Below are positions 15,877 through 24,325 of a stretch of 29,744 nucleotides of DNA, one piece after another (position 1 is the first letter of the stretch; every line of letters begins with the position of its first letter). Source of the DNA: an uncultured Bacteroidales bacterium (lineage in GTDB: Bacteria > Bacteroidota > Bacteroidia > Bacteroidales > Paludibacteraceae); contig CAMOHN010000001.1 of assembly GCA_946615455.1 (NCBI GenBank), forward strand, positions 1-29,744, given 5' to 3'. The notes under the pieces are model-generated. The model did no database searches, was not told the origin of the DNA, and was given only the letters and a program-made list of their open reading frames with translations. A program made the translations under genes and the position numbers.

Positions 15877-17022
15877 TTAATAGCCGTATTCGATCTGCGC
15901 CCAAGCACCGCCATAATCCTTGTGGAAGAGTTGCAGGTCATCCAGCGAGCGGATGGTCACACTCCACTTGTCCCACGAGGGATATTTATAGGGGCGGATT
16001 TTGTAGTTGTCGTCGTGATAGTAACCCAATATGCCGGTCACGGTGCCCACATAGGCACTACAGCCGTCCACACCGGTGCGGTTGGCTCCCGGCAGATAGA
16101 CGCGCGAGAACTTGGCATACTCCGACGACGAAACCAAGGCTTTGTTGCCCTGCTTGTCCTCAATGATACGGGACTGCGGGTAGTTCTGGTTTTCGGTGGT
16201 GGGAGCGAACACATTGGCGTTCTTATCGGTCTCGGGATCGTTGGTGGTGCAGTCCTTGGCGGCTTCGTCCCAATACTGACCGGTGTAATGCACGTCTTTT
16301 AGGCACACCAGCACACCGTCCATCAGACGGTTGTCCACATCGTCCAGACGGTTGTTAAAGTCTGTGATGAGTATGGTGTCGCAGTGAGGGGCTTGCGGCG
16401 TACCGATCAGTTGGGTGCGCTGCTTGAACTCTGCCAAGGGTATGCGACCGGGAGCCCAGCCCACTTTCTCGGTGGGGTTGGAAGCATAGATATTGTTATT
16501 GTAGGACGGCACGCACAGTTGAGGCTGGTTGGCATAGCGACCTATGCACAAACCGTCAATACGAATCTGTATCTCTTGCCCTATCTGGTACATACCGTTG
16601 AGCGAACCGGCATCCACACCGATGCGCAGTGCCTGTTGTTTGCCATTGACAATCTGCTGTATGCAAAGCGTCTTGTAGAAATTGCCCGCCATATCGTCCG
16701 TGGTGATACGTCCGCGTATGTACAACGGACGGTCGGTGGGAAGTGTGTCCATAGCAAACACCCAGATGGTGTCCAAAGCAGGATTCAGCGTATGCCCTTT
16801 GCCGTTGGCGCGCAGGCGATACAGAGCAGGGTCGCAGTAGTTACCCTTTTCGCTCATATATGGAGCACGTTTCAAGTCGTTCAGTTCCAGTAGGTTGCTG
16901 CCTGCTATCTGGTCTGCCTCTTCGGTCGAGATATACTTGGGGGCAGGTTCGCTCACTTGACAAGCCGTCAGTGTCAGCATGGCCAATGCCATGAAGGTAA
17001 GGATATGTTGTTTGGTTGTCAT
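15877..17022 (-). CDS. DUF5689-domain lipoprotein
   Basis: The 381-residue product starts with a lipoprotein signal (hydrophobic stretch 8-20, lipobox LTAC with the lipidated Cys at 21). The body contains motifs I associate with DUF5689: RPLYIRGRITTDDMAGNFYKT, a later I-R-I-D-G-L-C-I-G-R-Y segment, and a C-terminal OB-fold-like part with G-T-V-T-G-I-L-G-Y-Y. DUF5689 proteins in Bacteroidota are typically surface or periplasmic lipoproteins encoded next to a TonB-dependent receptor, as here (17-base gap). That suggests a capture or accessory role for the receptor, which is inference. No nuclease or peptidase motif is visible. It has a strong Shine-Dalgarno sequence, unlike most of its neighbours. 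Confidence 0.8.
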   Translation of the reverse strand: MTTKQHILTFMALAMLTLTACQVSEPAPKYISTEEADQIAGSNLLELNDLKRAPYMSEKGNYCDPALYRLRANGKGHTLNPALDTIWVFAMDTLPTDRPLYIRGRITTDDMAGNFYKTLCIQQIVNGKQQALRIGVDAGSLNGMYQIGQEIQIRIDGLCIGRYANQPQLCVPSYNNNIYASNPTEKVGWAPGRIPLAEFKQRTQLIGTPQAPHCDTILITDFNNRLDDVDNRLMDGVLVCLKDVHYTGQYWDEAAKDCTTNDPETDKNANVFAPTTENQNYPQSRIIEDKQGNKALVSSSEYAKFSRVYLPGANRTGVDGCSAYVGTVTGILGYYHDDNYKIRPYKYPSWDKWSVTIRSLDDLQLFHKDYGGAWAQIEYGY

Positions 17023-17030
17023 AGTTCGGT

Positions 17031-17037
17031 TCCTCCT
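17031..17037 (-). promoter_or_regulatory. Strong Shine-Dalgarno sequence of the DUF5689 gene
   Basis: On the minus strand this is AGGAGGA, 8 bases before the ATG at 17022. It sits in the 17-base gap behind the receptor gene's stop codon. Near-perfect Shine-Dalgarno sequences are rare in Bacteroidota, so this lipoprotein may be translated well relative to its neighbours. Confidence 0.65.
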
Positions 17038-17039
17038 GA

Positions 17040-20000
17040 TTAGAATTTATAGGTAAGAGTGAGGTAGAAATTGGTGCCCCAAGCATAGTAGTACTTCGAC
17101 GGGAATTTCCATGCATTGGGTGTGATGACCGAGTTGCTGGCGTCGGGCTGTCCCTGTTTGGTGGCACGGGGCAGGCGGGCTTGTTGGTAACCGCCGGTCT
17201 TGAAGTGCACATTGTTGGTGGCATTGGTGCACGAGAGGTTGATGGACAGTGACTGGCGATTGGGCAGGTAGATGAGTTTGCCAACGCTCAAGTCCAACAG
17301 AAATCGATTCCAAATCTTTTCATCGGTCAGGGTCTCTTGTTGATCCAGTATGCAGTAAGGATAAGTCAGTTCGGGTTTGCCATTGGCATCGGTCTCGCCG
17401 CTCAGAAAAGCGGTGTAGGAGCCGTTCAGGGTCATGGGCGTGCCGTTCTTGTCATAGAGCTGACCGGTGTAGAGACTCTTCATGCGGCGTGCGGGCGAAA
17501 CACCCAGATAGTTCTTGTCAAAGTAACTGAGTGTCACATCGGCAAACCACATCTTGGGGTGGAAGAAGGACAGCTTGATGCTGGCATTCACTTGCGGTCC
17601 GTTGCTCACATACACGCCTTTGAGCATTACTGAATCCATGCGTTCATAGACCGGTCCCTTGTCGGTGATACCCAGTGCCATACCATTCTCGGCAGAGGTG
17701 ACCACGGCAGCGTTGTTGGTGTAGCGATAGTCGCCAATGGCAGTGGCTGCACTCAGCGTGAAGTAGGTGCCCAACTTGACCGACAAGGCGGCTTCCAAAC
17801 CATAGTGGCGGCGGTTGAGACCCGTCAGTGCCTGATTGACAAAGGTGCGGGCTTCATCGTCATAGTAACCGTTCAATTCCATGCCGTCCCAGAAACGCGA
17901 ATAGAAACCTGTGACGCGACCGCGAACAATGGGATAGTTGAACTCGTAGGTCAGGTCGGCAGATGCCATCTTCTCCGACGATCCGAAGTACTCTTTCAGG
18001 TTAGTGGCTCGGTCGTGGGTGTATATTTCTGCTACGGCGCGGTCATGCACGCGCGGTGAGATATAGGCGTTGCGTGCCAAGGGAGCCTGGGTCTGTGCCA
18101 TTCCGTTCACACGAATCTGGTTGCGACCGTTGATCTTGTAGGTCAGACCTGCCTTGAAAGCAGGGTCCACAAAGTGGTGGCGGAAACCCTTGTAGTGGTC
18201 AAAGGTCTTGACCAACTGACCATTGACTATCACATCGCTACCTTTCTGACCAATGTAATAATCCTGCCAGCCCGATTGCAGCATGCTCAGATAGACAGCG
18301 CGTCCGTTGAGCATGTCGGTGGTGCGAATCATCTGCGAGTAGGTCACTTGCAGGGCATAATAAAGATCCACATTGCGCCAGGTCCACTCGTTCTGGAACC
18401 ATGCTTTGGCACTCATCATGTTCAGACTATAGTTGTAACCGAAACGGTCTTTTTGACCGATGATGCGGGCTTGTTCCATCTTGCCGTCCTTGTTCAGAAC
18501 CACATTGTTCTGTTTGACCACATTCATCTGCTCTTGGGTCAGACCGATGTTTTCTGCCAGTTCGGCCATGTCGCGCTCGGCAAAGGGGTCAATGTCTATC
18601 CACTGGTTGCCGCCCAGCAGGTCGTCCAGGCTCTTATAGTGCCGACCGACCGACTCTTTCAGTTCGGCACCGACCAGCATCTTCAGGTGATCCACCTTGG
18701 TGTTCTGGTAGGTGGCTGCTGCCATCACCTCGCCTATGTCGTTGTGACGACGCTCCAAGATGTATCGTGCCGAACCGCTTGGGTTGTTCACATTGTTCAT
18801 AAAGTTGGTGGTGTAGATGGCGTCCCAGTCAATCTGTGTGGCCTGTGTATTGCGTGAGGTCCAATTGTTGTACATGTTCATGTAGCTGTTACGGTCAATA
18901 GAGGCCCCCACAAAGTTGCCGCTCGGGTCGTAGAATCCTTCGCCGAGGTTCTGCCCGTTCAGGCTCTGACTGATGAAATTACCGTTTGCATCCACCTGCC
19001 CGTCCCACCAGAACGAGGGTACGTAGCGGTAGTAGTCAGGACGAGGATCGGGCGCGTTGTAGTAGTTCAGAGCCGAGTTGGAGTAGACCGAATAGTGGCC
19101 TCCCAGTGCCACATGCAACAGTTGTTGGTTGTCAATCTTGAAGTTGTAGGACGCAATCACGGTCGGGTCGTAGGATTGCACGGTGCGCGAGTTGCGCATC
19201 TTGCCGTTCTGATAACCCCAGTAGGGATTGTAGTTGTTCCACCCCCATTGGCTGCCGTTGTATTGGTTGGTCAAGTCATATACCTCTTGGGTCAAGGCGG
19301 ACGACTGACCGCGTGTGGTGGGAGCACCAAAGGTAATGAGACTCAGACGATGACGGTCACCCCATTGTTTTTCGGCGGTCAGAAAATAACCCAGCGAATA
19401 GTAGTTGGTGCCCTCGCCAATCATTCCTTTGCGGTCAATATATGGTGAGAAACGGAATGCTAATTGGGCAGCTACAGCCCAGCCGTTGTCCATCAAGCCC
19501 GTTGAGTATGTCACGCGTGCGGCGGCTTTATAGTTGCGGTTGGCACCAGCCAGACCCACTTTCCATCCCTGTGCATAGCGCGTAGCGTTCATCAGGTAGT
19601 TGGTGGCATTGCCCGGTCCGCCGAACGAGAAGTTGGTTGCCTCCATACCCAACGTGGTCTCCTTGTAGCGTGAGGCATCGTTCAGACCGCCCATGGCTGA
19701 GAAGTTGAACTGACCGCGCTCGGCACTGTTGAAACTCAGTCCCTCGATGTAGTTGGTTTCGTACACTTGGCTGTAGCCGCGATTGCGATAGCGGGCTGTG
19801 GACCATGCCCACGAGGTGAGCGTGTTGAACACATCGTTGGCGGACGAGGCATTCGATGCCTGTTCCTGCGTGGTCCCCTCATCGTCGGTCAGGTCTTGGT
19901 CGGCCAGGTTGAGAAGCACCTCTTCTTGGGCTTCACGAGCAATGTCGTTCTGCATGTAGAGTACATCCAGACGATTAGCCTGACCGGCTTGGATCTGAAT

Positions 20001-20261
20001 CAGTTCCAAGAGCGACGCATAGCCGTCGGCCTCCACAATCAACTCTTCGTCACCGGCTTCGAGCATGAGGAATGTGAACTCGCCACGGTCGTTGGTGAAG
20101 GTGGAGATGTTCTGGTTAGCCAGTGTGACCACTGCACCTGCTATGCCTGCTTGGGTAGCCTGACTCATCACGCGACCTTGCAGCGTGGTCTGGATACCGG
20201 TCTGCGCCAACAGCGGCAGAAGAGAAAGCAGGGATATGCAAACAAGATAGATTCGTTTCAT
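17040..20261 (-). CDS. TonB-dependent receptor with N-terminal carboxypeptidase-regulatory-like domain
   Basis: The 1073-residue product has a signal peptide (1-19, LLPLLAQ), then a carboxypeptidase-regulatory-like (Ig-fold) domain at about 24-105 (LQGRV, GAVVTLANQN, NDRGEFTF, VEADGYASL). A linker and plug-like region follow at about 140-230, with RYRNRGYSQVYETNYIEGL and GGLNDASRYKE. The rest is a long barrel of aromatic-rich strands ending in the typical L-T-L-T-Y-K-F. Such outer-membrane receptors import bulky nutrients using TonB energy; the substrate is unknown. The plug resembles the Bacteroidota group with an R-x-R-G-Y and G-G-L-N-D signature rather than SusC. No TonB box was identified with confidence. 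The gene lies 12 bases after asnS and 17 bases before the DUF5689 lipoprotein gene, so receptor and lipoprotein probably work together. Confidence 0.85.
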   Translation of the reverse strand: MKRIYLVCISLLSLLPLLAQTGIQTTLQGRVMSQATQAGIAGAVVTLANQNISTFTNDRGEFTFLMLEAGDEELIVEADGYASLLELIQIQAGQANRLDVLYMQNDIAREAQEEVLLNLADQDLTDDEGTTQEQASNASSANDVFNTLTSWAWSTARYRNRGYSQVYETNYIEGLSFNSAERGQFNFSAMGGLNDASRYKETTLGMEATNFSFGGPGNATNYLMNATRYAQGWKVGLAGANRNYKAAARVTYSTGLMDNGWAVAAQLAFRFSPYIDRKGMIGEGTNYYSLGYFLTAEKQWGDRHRLSLITFGAPTTRGQSSALTQEVYDLTNQYNGSQWGWNNYNPYWGYQNGKMRNSRTVQSYDPTVIASYNFKIDNQQLLHVALGGHYSVYSNSALNYYNAPDPRPDYYRYVPSFWWDGQVDANGNFISQSLNGQNLGEGFYDPSGNFVGASIDRNSYMNMYNNWTSRNTQATQIDWDAIYTTNFMNNVNNPSGSARYILERRHNDIGEVMAAATYQNTKVDHLKMLVGAELKESVGRHYKSLDDLLGGNQWIDIDPFAERDMAELAENIGLTQEQMNVVKQNNVVLNKDGKMEQARIIGQKDRFGYNYSLNMMSAKAWFQNEWTWRNVDLYYALQVTYSQMIRTTDMLNGRAVYLSMLQSGWQDYYIGQKGSDVIVNGQLVKTFDHYKGFRHHFVDPAFKAGLTYKINGRNQIRVNGMAQTQAPLARNAYISPRVHDRAVAEIYTHDRATNLKEYFGSSEKMASADLTYEFNYPIVRGRVTGFYSRFWDGMELNGYYDDEARTFVNQALTGLNRRHYGLEAALSVKLGTYFTLSAATAIGDYRYTNNAAVVTSAENGMALGITDKGPVYERMDSVMLKGVYVSNGPQVNASIKLSFFHPKMWFADVTLSYFDKNYLGVSPARRMKSLYTGQLYDKNGTPMTLNGSYTAFLSGETDANGKPELTYPYCILDQQETLTDEKIWNRFLLDLSVGKLIYLPNRQSLSINLSCTNATNNVHFKTGGYQQARLPRATKQGQPDASNSVITPNAWKFPSKYYYAWGTNFYLTLTYKF

Positions 20262-20273
20262 AACATATAGGGA

Positions 20274-21671
20274 TTAAAATTCTGCGTTTTTAGGAGTGCG
20301 CGGGAAGGGAATGACATCGCGTATGTTCTGCATACCGGTCACAAAGAGCATCAGACGCTCAAATCCCAGTCCAAAGCCGGCATGCGGCGCTGAACCATAG
20401 CGACGGGTGTCCAAATACCACCACAGATTGGTGGTGTCCATCTGGCGACGGGCAATCTCGTCCATGAGTTTCTGCTCGTTTTCTTCACGCACCGAGCCGC
20501 CAATGATCTCGCCTATTTGCGGAAAAAGCACATCGGTGCCTTGTACGGTCTTGCCGTCGTCGTTGATTTTCATATAGAAAGCCTTGATGTCCTTCGGGTA
20601 GTCGGTCATGATGACTGGTTTGCCGAAATGCTCCTCTACCAAATAACGCTCATGTTCAGAACTGAGGTCGTCACCCCAATTGCAGGGGAACTCAAACTTC
20701 TTGCCTTTCTGCTTGGCGGCCTCCAGAATGGCTATACCCTCGGTATAGGTGAGGCGCACAAAGTCCGTATTGACCACGCTCTCAAGACGCTCTATCAGCC
20801 CCTTGTCCACAAACTGGTTGAGGAACGCAAGGTCATCTTGACAATGGTCTAATGCCCAGCGGACACAGAACTTGATAAAGTCCTCTTCGATGTCCATCAA
20901 GTCCTGTTTGTCAATGAATGCCACTTCCGGCTCAATCATCCAGAACTCTGCCAAATGGCGCGGAGTGTTGCTGTTCTCGGCACGGAACGTGGGACCGAAA
21001 GTGTAGATTTTACCCAGTGCCAATGCACCCAACTCGCCCTCTAACTGACCACTGACGGTCAGGGCGGTCTGCTTGCCGAAGAAGTCGTCCGAGTAGTCAA
21101 TCTTGCCCTGTTCGTCTTTGCGCAGGCGATAGAGGTCTTTGGTGGTCACTTGGAACATCTGACCGGCACCCTCGCAATCCGACTCGGTGATAAGCGGCGT
21201 GTGGAAGTAGTAGTAGCCATGCTGGTGAAAATAGGTGTGGATGGCCATAGCCATGTGGTGACGGATGCGGAACACGGCACCAAAGGTGTTGGTTCGCGGA
21301 CGAAGGTGTGCCAGTGTGCGAAGATACTCCATCGAAAGCCCTTTCTTTTGCAGCGGGTATTTCTCGGGATTGGCTGTACCATAGACTTCCAATTCGCTCA
21401 CTTGGATTTCGACCGCTTGACCTGCCCCCTCTGAAGGAACTAATATACCTGTGGCTGAAATGCATGAGCCGGTGGTCACGGGACGGAGTTGGTCTTCGCT
21501 GAAACGGTTGAGATCAACAACCAACTGTATGTTCTTGATGGTCGAGCCGTCGTTCAGGGCAATGAAACTGATTTGTTTGTTGCCACGACGGCTGCGAACC
21601 CAGCCGCGAACATTGATTGGCTCGTTAAAGACTGTGCTCCGAAGAGCATCTATAATTTCTGTGCGTTTCAT
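20274..21671 (-). CDS. asnS: Asparaginyl-tRNA synthetase
   Basis: This 465-residue class IIb synthetase charges tRNA-Asn in the cytoplasm. An N-terminal OB-fold anticodon-binding domain (about 15-110, VRGWVRSRRGNKQISFIAL, ALNDGST) is followed by the catalytic domain with motif 2 (FRAENSNTPRHLAEFWMIEPE) and motif 3 (GFGLGFERLMLF), ending in PFPRTPKNAEF. I place the start at ATG 21671 (MKRTEI) rather than at 21701, because the ten extra codons fall in an AT-rich repeat and do not resemble the family N-terminus. The gene follows dnaB by 33 bases and precedes the receptor gene by 12. Confidence 0.97.
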   Translation of the reverse strand: MKRTEIIDALRSTVFNEPINVRGWVRSRRGNKQISFIALNDGSTIKNIQLVVDLNRFSEDQLRPVTTGSCISATGILVPSEGAGQAVEIQVSELEVYGTANPEKYPLQKKGLSMEYLRTLAHLRPRTNTFGAVFRIRHHMAMAIHTYFHQHGYYYFHTPLITESDCEGAGQMFQVTTKDLYRLRKDEQGKIDYSDDFFGKQTALTVSGQLEGELGALALGKIYTFGPTFRAENSNTPRHLAEFWMIEPEVAFIDKQDLMDIEEDFIKFCVRWALDHCQDDLAFLNQFVDKGLIERLESVVNTDFVRLTYTEGIAILEAAKQKGKKFEFPCNWGDDLSSEHERYLVEEHFGKPVIMTDYPKDIKAFYMKINDDGKTVQGTDVLFPQIGEIIGGSVREENEQKLMDEIARRQMDTTNLWWYLDTRRYGSAPHAGFGLGFERLMLFVTGMQNIRDVIPFPRTPKNAEF

Positions 21672-21685
21672 ATCTTTTAATTTTG

Positions 21686-21708
21686 AACTTTCAATTTTCA
21701 ACTTTCAA
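21686..21708. repeat. Short AT-rich direct repeat between dnaB and asnS
   Basis: AACTTTCAA occurs at 21686-21694 and again at 21700-21708, separated by TTTTC, giving a 14-base period within a longer run of the same texture (21677-21710). Similar runs are scattered between genes in Bacteroidota. The second copy contains the TGA stop of dnaB and part of its last Phe codon. Confidence 0.7.
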
Positions 21709-23243
21709 AAGGGCACATCGTTGTTCAGCGTGGCTCCTTCGGGAGACATCTCCTCTTGGGCGGCACTATGAGCACGGCTGTTCATCTTCGAGGTAAAAGC
21801 GGTCTCCACCATCTCTGTGTCGGGCAGGGCATCGTCCTCGTTCTGGAACTTGGCATATTTGGATCGGAACCGCAACCATATCTCGTCGGTGGCTCCGTTA
21901 CGGTGCTTTGCCACAATGATTTGCCCTAATCCGACGAGGTTCTTGTTCAGTTTGTCGTCGTTGGTGATGCCATAGTAGTCCGGTCGGTGAATGAAGCACA
22001 CGATGTCGGCATCCTGTTCAATGGCACCTGATTCACGCAGGTCGGACAACTGGGGTTTTTTGCCGGCTATGCCCGAACCGCCGCGTGTCTCTACGCTGCG
22101 GTTCAACTGCGAGAGGGCTATGATGGGTATGTCCAGCTCTTTGGCAAGGGCTTTCAGGTTGCGCGAGATGATGCTCACCTCCTGTTCGCGGCTGCCGAAG
22201 TTGATGCCGTTGGCATTCATTAGTTGCAGGTAGTCGATGATGATGATCTGCACACCGTGCTCGCGCACCAGTTTGCGCGCCTTAGACCGCAACTCGAATA
22301 CCGAGAGGGCAGGCGTGTCGTCCACATAGATGGGAGCACCGGTCAATTCGCCTATCTTGTGATCCAACTGATTCCATTCGTCGCGGCTCAGATTGCCGTT
22401 GCGGATGTTGTCACCTTGGATTTCACACACATTCATAATCAAACGATTGACCAACTGTATATTGCTCATCTCCAGCGAGAACATGGCAACCGGAATGTGG
22501 TAGTTGACGGCTATGTTCTTCGCCATGGACAGCACAAAGGCCGTTTTACCCATGGCTGGACGGGCGGCTATGATGATCAGGTCGCTCTTTTGCCATCCGC
22601 TGGTGATGCGGTCCAGGGCATGAAAACCCGACGGGATACCGCTGATCTTGCCATCATGTTGCGACGCTTTGCGCATACGGGCAAACGCTTCGGAAATGAC
22701 AGGGTCAATCTGGGTCACGTCGCGTTTCTGTGTGCGCTGGGCTATGGTGAAGATGCGTCCTTCGGCTTCTTGCATGAGATCTTCCACATCCTGTGTCTCG
22801 TCATAGCCTTTCTCCTCTATGTCCGCCGCCATGCTGATTAGGTCGCGAGCCGTGGCTTTTTGTGCCACCACTTGGGCATGATAATAGAGGTGGGCGGTCG
22901 AAGCCACTTTGCGGGTCAGCTCGCTCACAAAAGCCACTCCGCCTGCCTGTTCCAAAGTGCCTAACTGACGCAGCCGCTCGGTTACGGAAAGCATGTCAAT
23001 GGGTTGGTCTTTGGCTGCCAGTGACTGCACCGCCTCATAGATAAAGCGGTGTTGGTCTTTGTAGAAACTGTCTGGACGGAGCAGGTCGCTCACCGTGGTG
23101 AAGGCCTCCTTGTCCAGCATGAGTGCGCCCAGCACGGACTCTTCCATGTCAAGTGCCTGCGGGGGCAGTTTGCCCATGTCGTTGGCTCCCACTTTGCGCG
23201 GAGTCGGCTCTTTCTTGTTATTGCGCGTGTTGGATACCGGCAT
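21705..23243 (-). CDS. dnaB: Replicative DNA helicase DnaB
   Basis: DnaB is the hexameric 5'-3' helicase of the replication fork. The 512-residue product has the N-terminal primase-interacting helical domain (about 25-130, PPQALDMEESVLGALMLD) and the RecA-like motor domain (about 190-470) with Walker A ARPAMGKT (K233), Walker B-region IIIIDYLQLM, and the SQLNRSVETR motif. A basic, S/T/P-containing N-terminal tail of about 25 residues precedes the first domain. No intein is present. The C-terminus ends N-N-D-V-P-F, like the tip of SSB proteins. The first 26 bases of the gene overlap the end of meaB, so the two are probably translationally coupled. Confidence 0.97.
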   Translation of the reverse strand: MPVSNTRNNKKEPTPRKVGANDMGKLPPQALDMEESVLGALMLDKEAFTTVSDLLRPDSFYKDQHRFIYEAVQSLAAKDQPIDMLSVTERLRQLGTLEQAGGVAFVSELTRKVASTAHLYYHAQVVAQKATARDLISMAADIEEKGYDETQDVEDLMQEAEGRIFTIAQRTQKRDVTQIDPVISEAFARMRKASQHDGKISGIPSGFHALDRITSGWQKSDLIIIAARPAMGKTAFVLSMAKNIAVNYHIPVAMFSLEMSNIQLVNRLIMNVCEIQGDNIRNGNLSRDEWNQLDHKIGELTGAPIYVDDTPALSVFELRSKARKLVREHGVQIIIIDYLQLMNANGINFGSREQEVSIISRNLKALAKELDIPIIALSQLNRSVETRGGSGIAGKKPQLSDLRESGAIEQDADIVCFIHRPDYYGITNDDKLNKNLVGLGQIIVAKHRNGATDEIWLRFRSKYAKFQNEDDALPDTEMVETAFTSKMNSRAHSAAQEEMSPEGATLNNDVPF

Positions 23244-24315
23244 AGAGGTTCAGTAGTTGATTGGCGGCTATGAAACTGCTCACGCGGTTGTCAAGCACTT
23301 GTTGTTCCATTTCTTGTATTTTTTGCTCCATGACAGGATGTTGGTAGAAGCCGTTGAGCAGCGACGAGTTGATGGTTTCATACATCCAGTACTTGGCCTG
23401 TTCGGTGCGACGGTGGTCAAAATAGCCGTTCTCGCGCGTAAAGCGGATGTACTCTTCCACCATTTTCCATACATTGCGTATGCCCGTCTTGTCCACCGAA
23501 GAGCAGGTCTCGGCATAGGGTTTCCACCCTGACTCGGTCGGCGGGAACAATGCCAGTGCGTTCTTGAAGCTCACGCGGGCGGCTTGTGCGCGCTCGATGT
23601 TGTTGCCGTCGCACTTGTTGATGGCTATTCCGTCTGCCATCTCCATGATGCCGCGTTTGATGCCTTGCAGCTCGTCACCTGTGCCCGTCACTTGCAGCAG
23701 CAGGAAAAAGTCCACCATCGAGTGGGCAGCCGTCTCGCTCTGTCCCACACCCACGGTCTCCACAAAGATGGTGTCAAACCCGGCGGCTTCGCACAGTACG
23801 ATGGTTTCGCGCGTCTTGCGTGCCACACCGCCGAGACTGCCAGCCGATGGGGAAGGGCGAATGAAAGCATTGGCTTCGGTGGAGAGTTCGTTCATACGGG
23901 TTTTGTCGCCCAGTATGGAGCCTTTGCTGCGCTCGGACGAAGGGTCGATGGCGAGTACTGCCAAGTGCCTGCCCTCGTGGCAGAGTTGGGTGCCAAGTGC
24001 TTCGATGAAAGTCGATTTGCCGGCACCCGGTACGCCGGTGATACCCAGTCGAATCGAGTTGCCGGCATGGGGCAGACATCGCTCAATAACCTGCTGGGCT
24101 ATGATTTGGTCTTCACGCAGGTTGCTCTCGATGAGGGTGACTGCCTGACCGAGCAGCGTGATGTCACCCGCCAAGATGCCTTTCACATAGTCATCGGCGG
24201 TCAGCGTGCGTTTACGGCGGCGAAAACTGGCATAGGGATTCACCTGTGGCACCTGGGGGACACCCTCATTGACCGTCAGCCCCTTATACTGCTTGTCGTT
24301 CTCGGGATGTTGCAT
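23218..24315 (-). CDS. meaB: MeaB/ArgK-type GTPase, methylmalonyl-CoA mutase chaperone
   Basis: MeaB is a G3E GTPase that protects and loads the adenosylcobalamin enzyme methylmalonyl-CoA mutase, part of the succinate-propionate route of Bacteroidota. The 365-residue product carries Walker A GVPGAGKS (94-101), the conserved LAIDPSSERSKGSILGDKTR segment, RPSPSAGSLGGVARKT, the VETVGVGQSE switch, and the specificity motif NKCDG. The mutase genes themselves are not in this window. The N-terminus is about 30 residues longer than the core. The gene starts 10 bases after the DUF1573 gene and runs 26 bases into dnaB. Confidence 0.93.
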   Translation of the reverse strand: MQHPENDKQYKGLTVNEGVPQVPQVNPYASFRRRKRTLTADDYVKGILAGDITLLGQAVTLIESNLREDQIIAQQVIERCLPHAGNSIRLGITGVPGAGKSTFIEALGTQLCHEGRHLAVLAIDPSSERSKGSILGDKTRMNELSTEANAFIRPSPSAGSLGGVARKTRETIVLCEAAGFDTIFVETVGVGQSETAAHSMVDFFLLLQVTGTGDELQGIKRGIMEMADGIAINKCDGNNIERAQAARVSFKNALALFPPTESGWKPYAETCSSVDKTGIRNVWKMVEEYIRFTRENGYFDHRRTEQAKYWMYETINSSLLNGFYQHPVMEQKIQEMEQQVLDNRVSSFIAANQLLNLYAGIQHAQ

Positions 24316-24325
24316 GACCTGTGCT

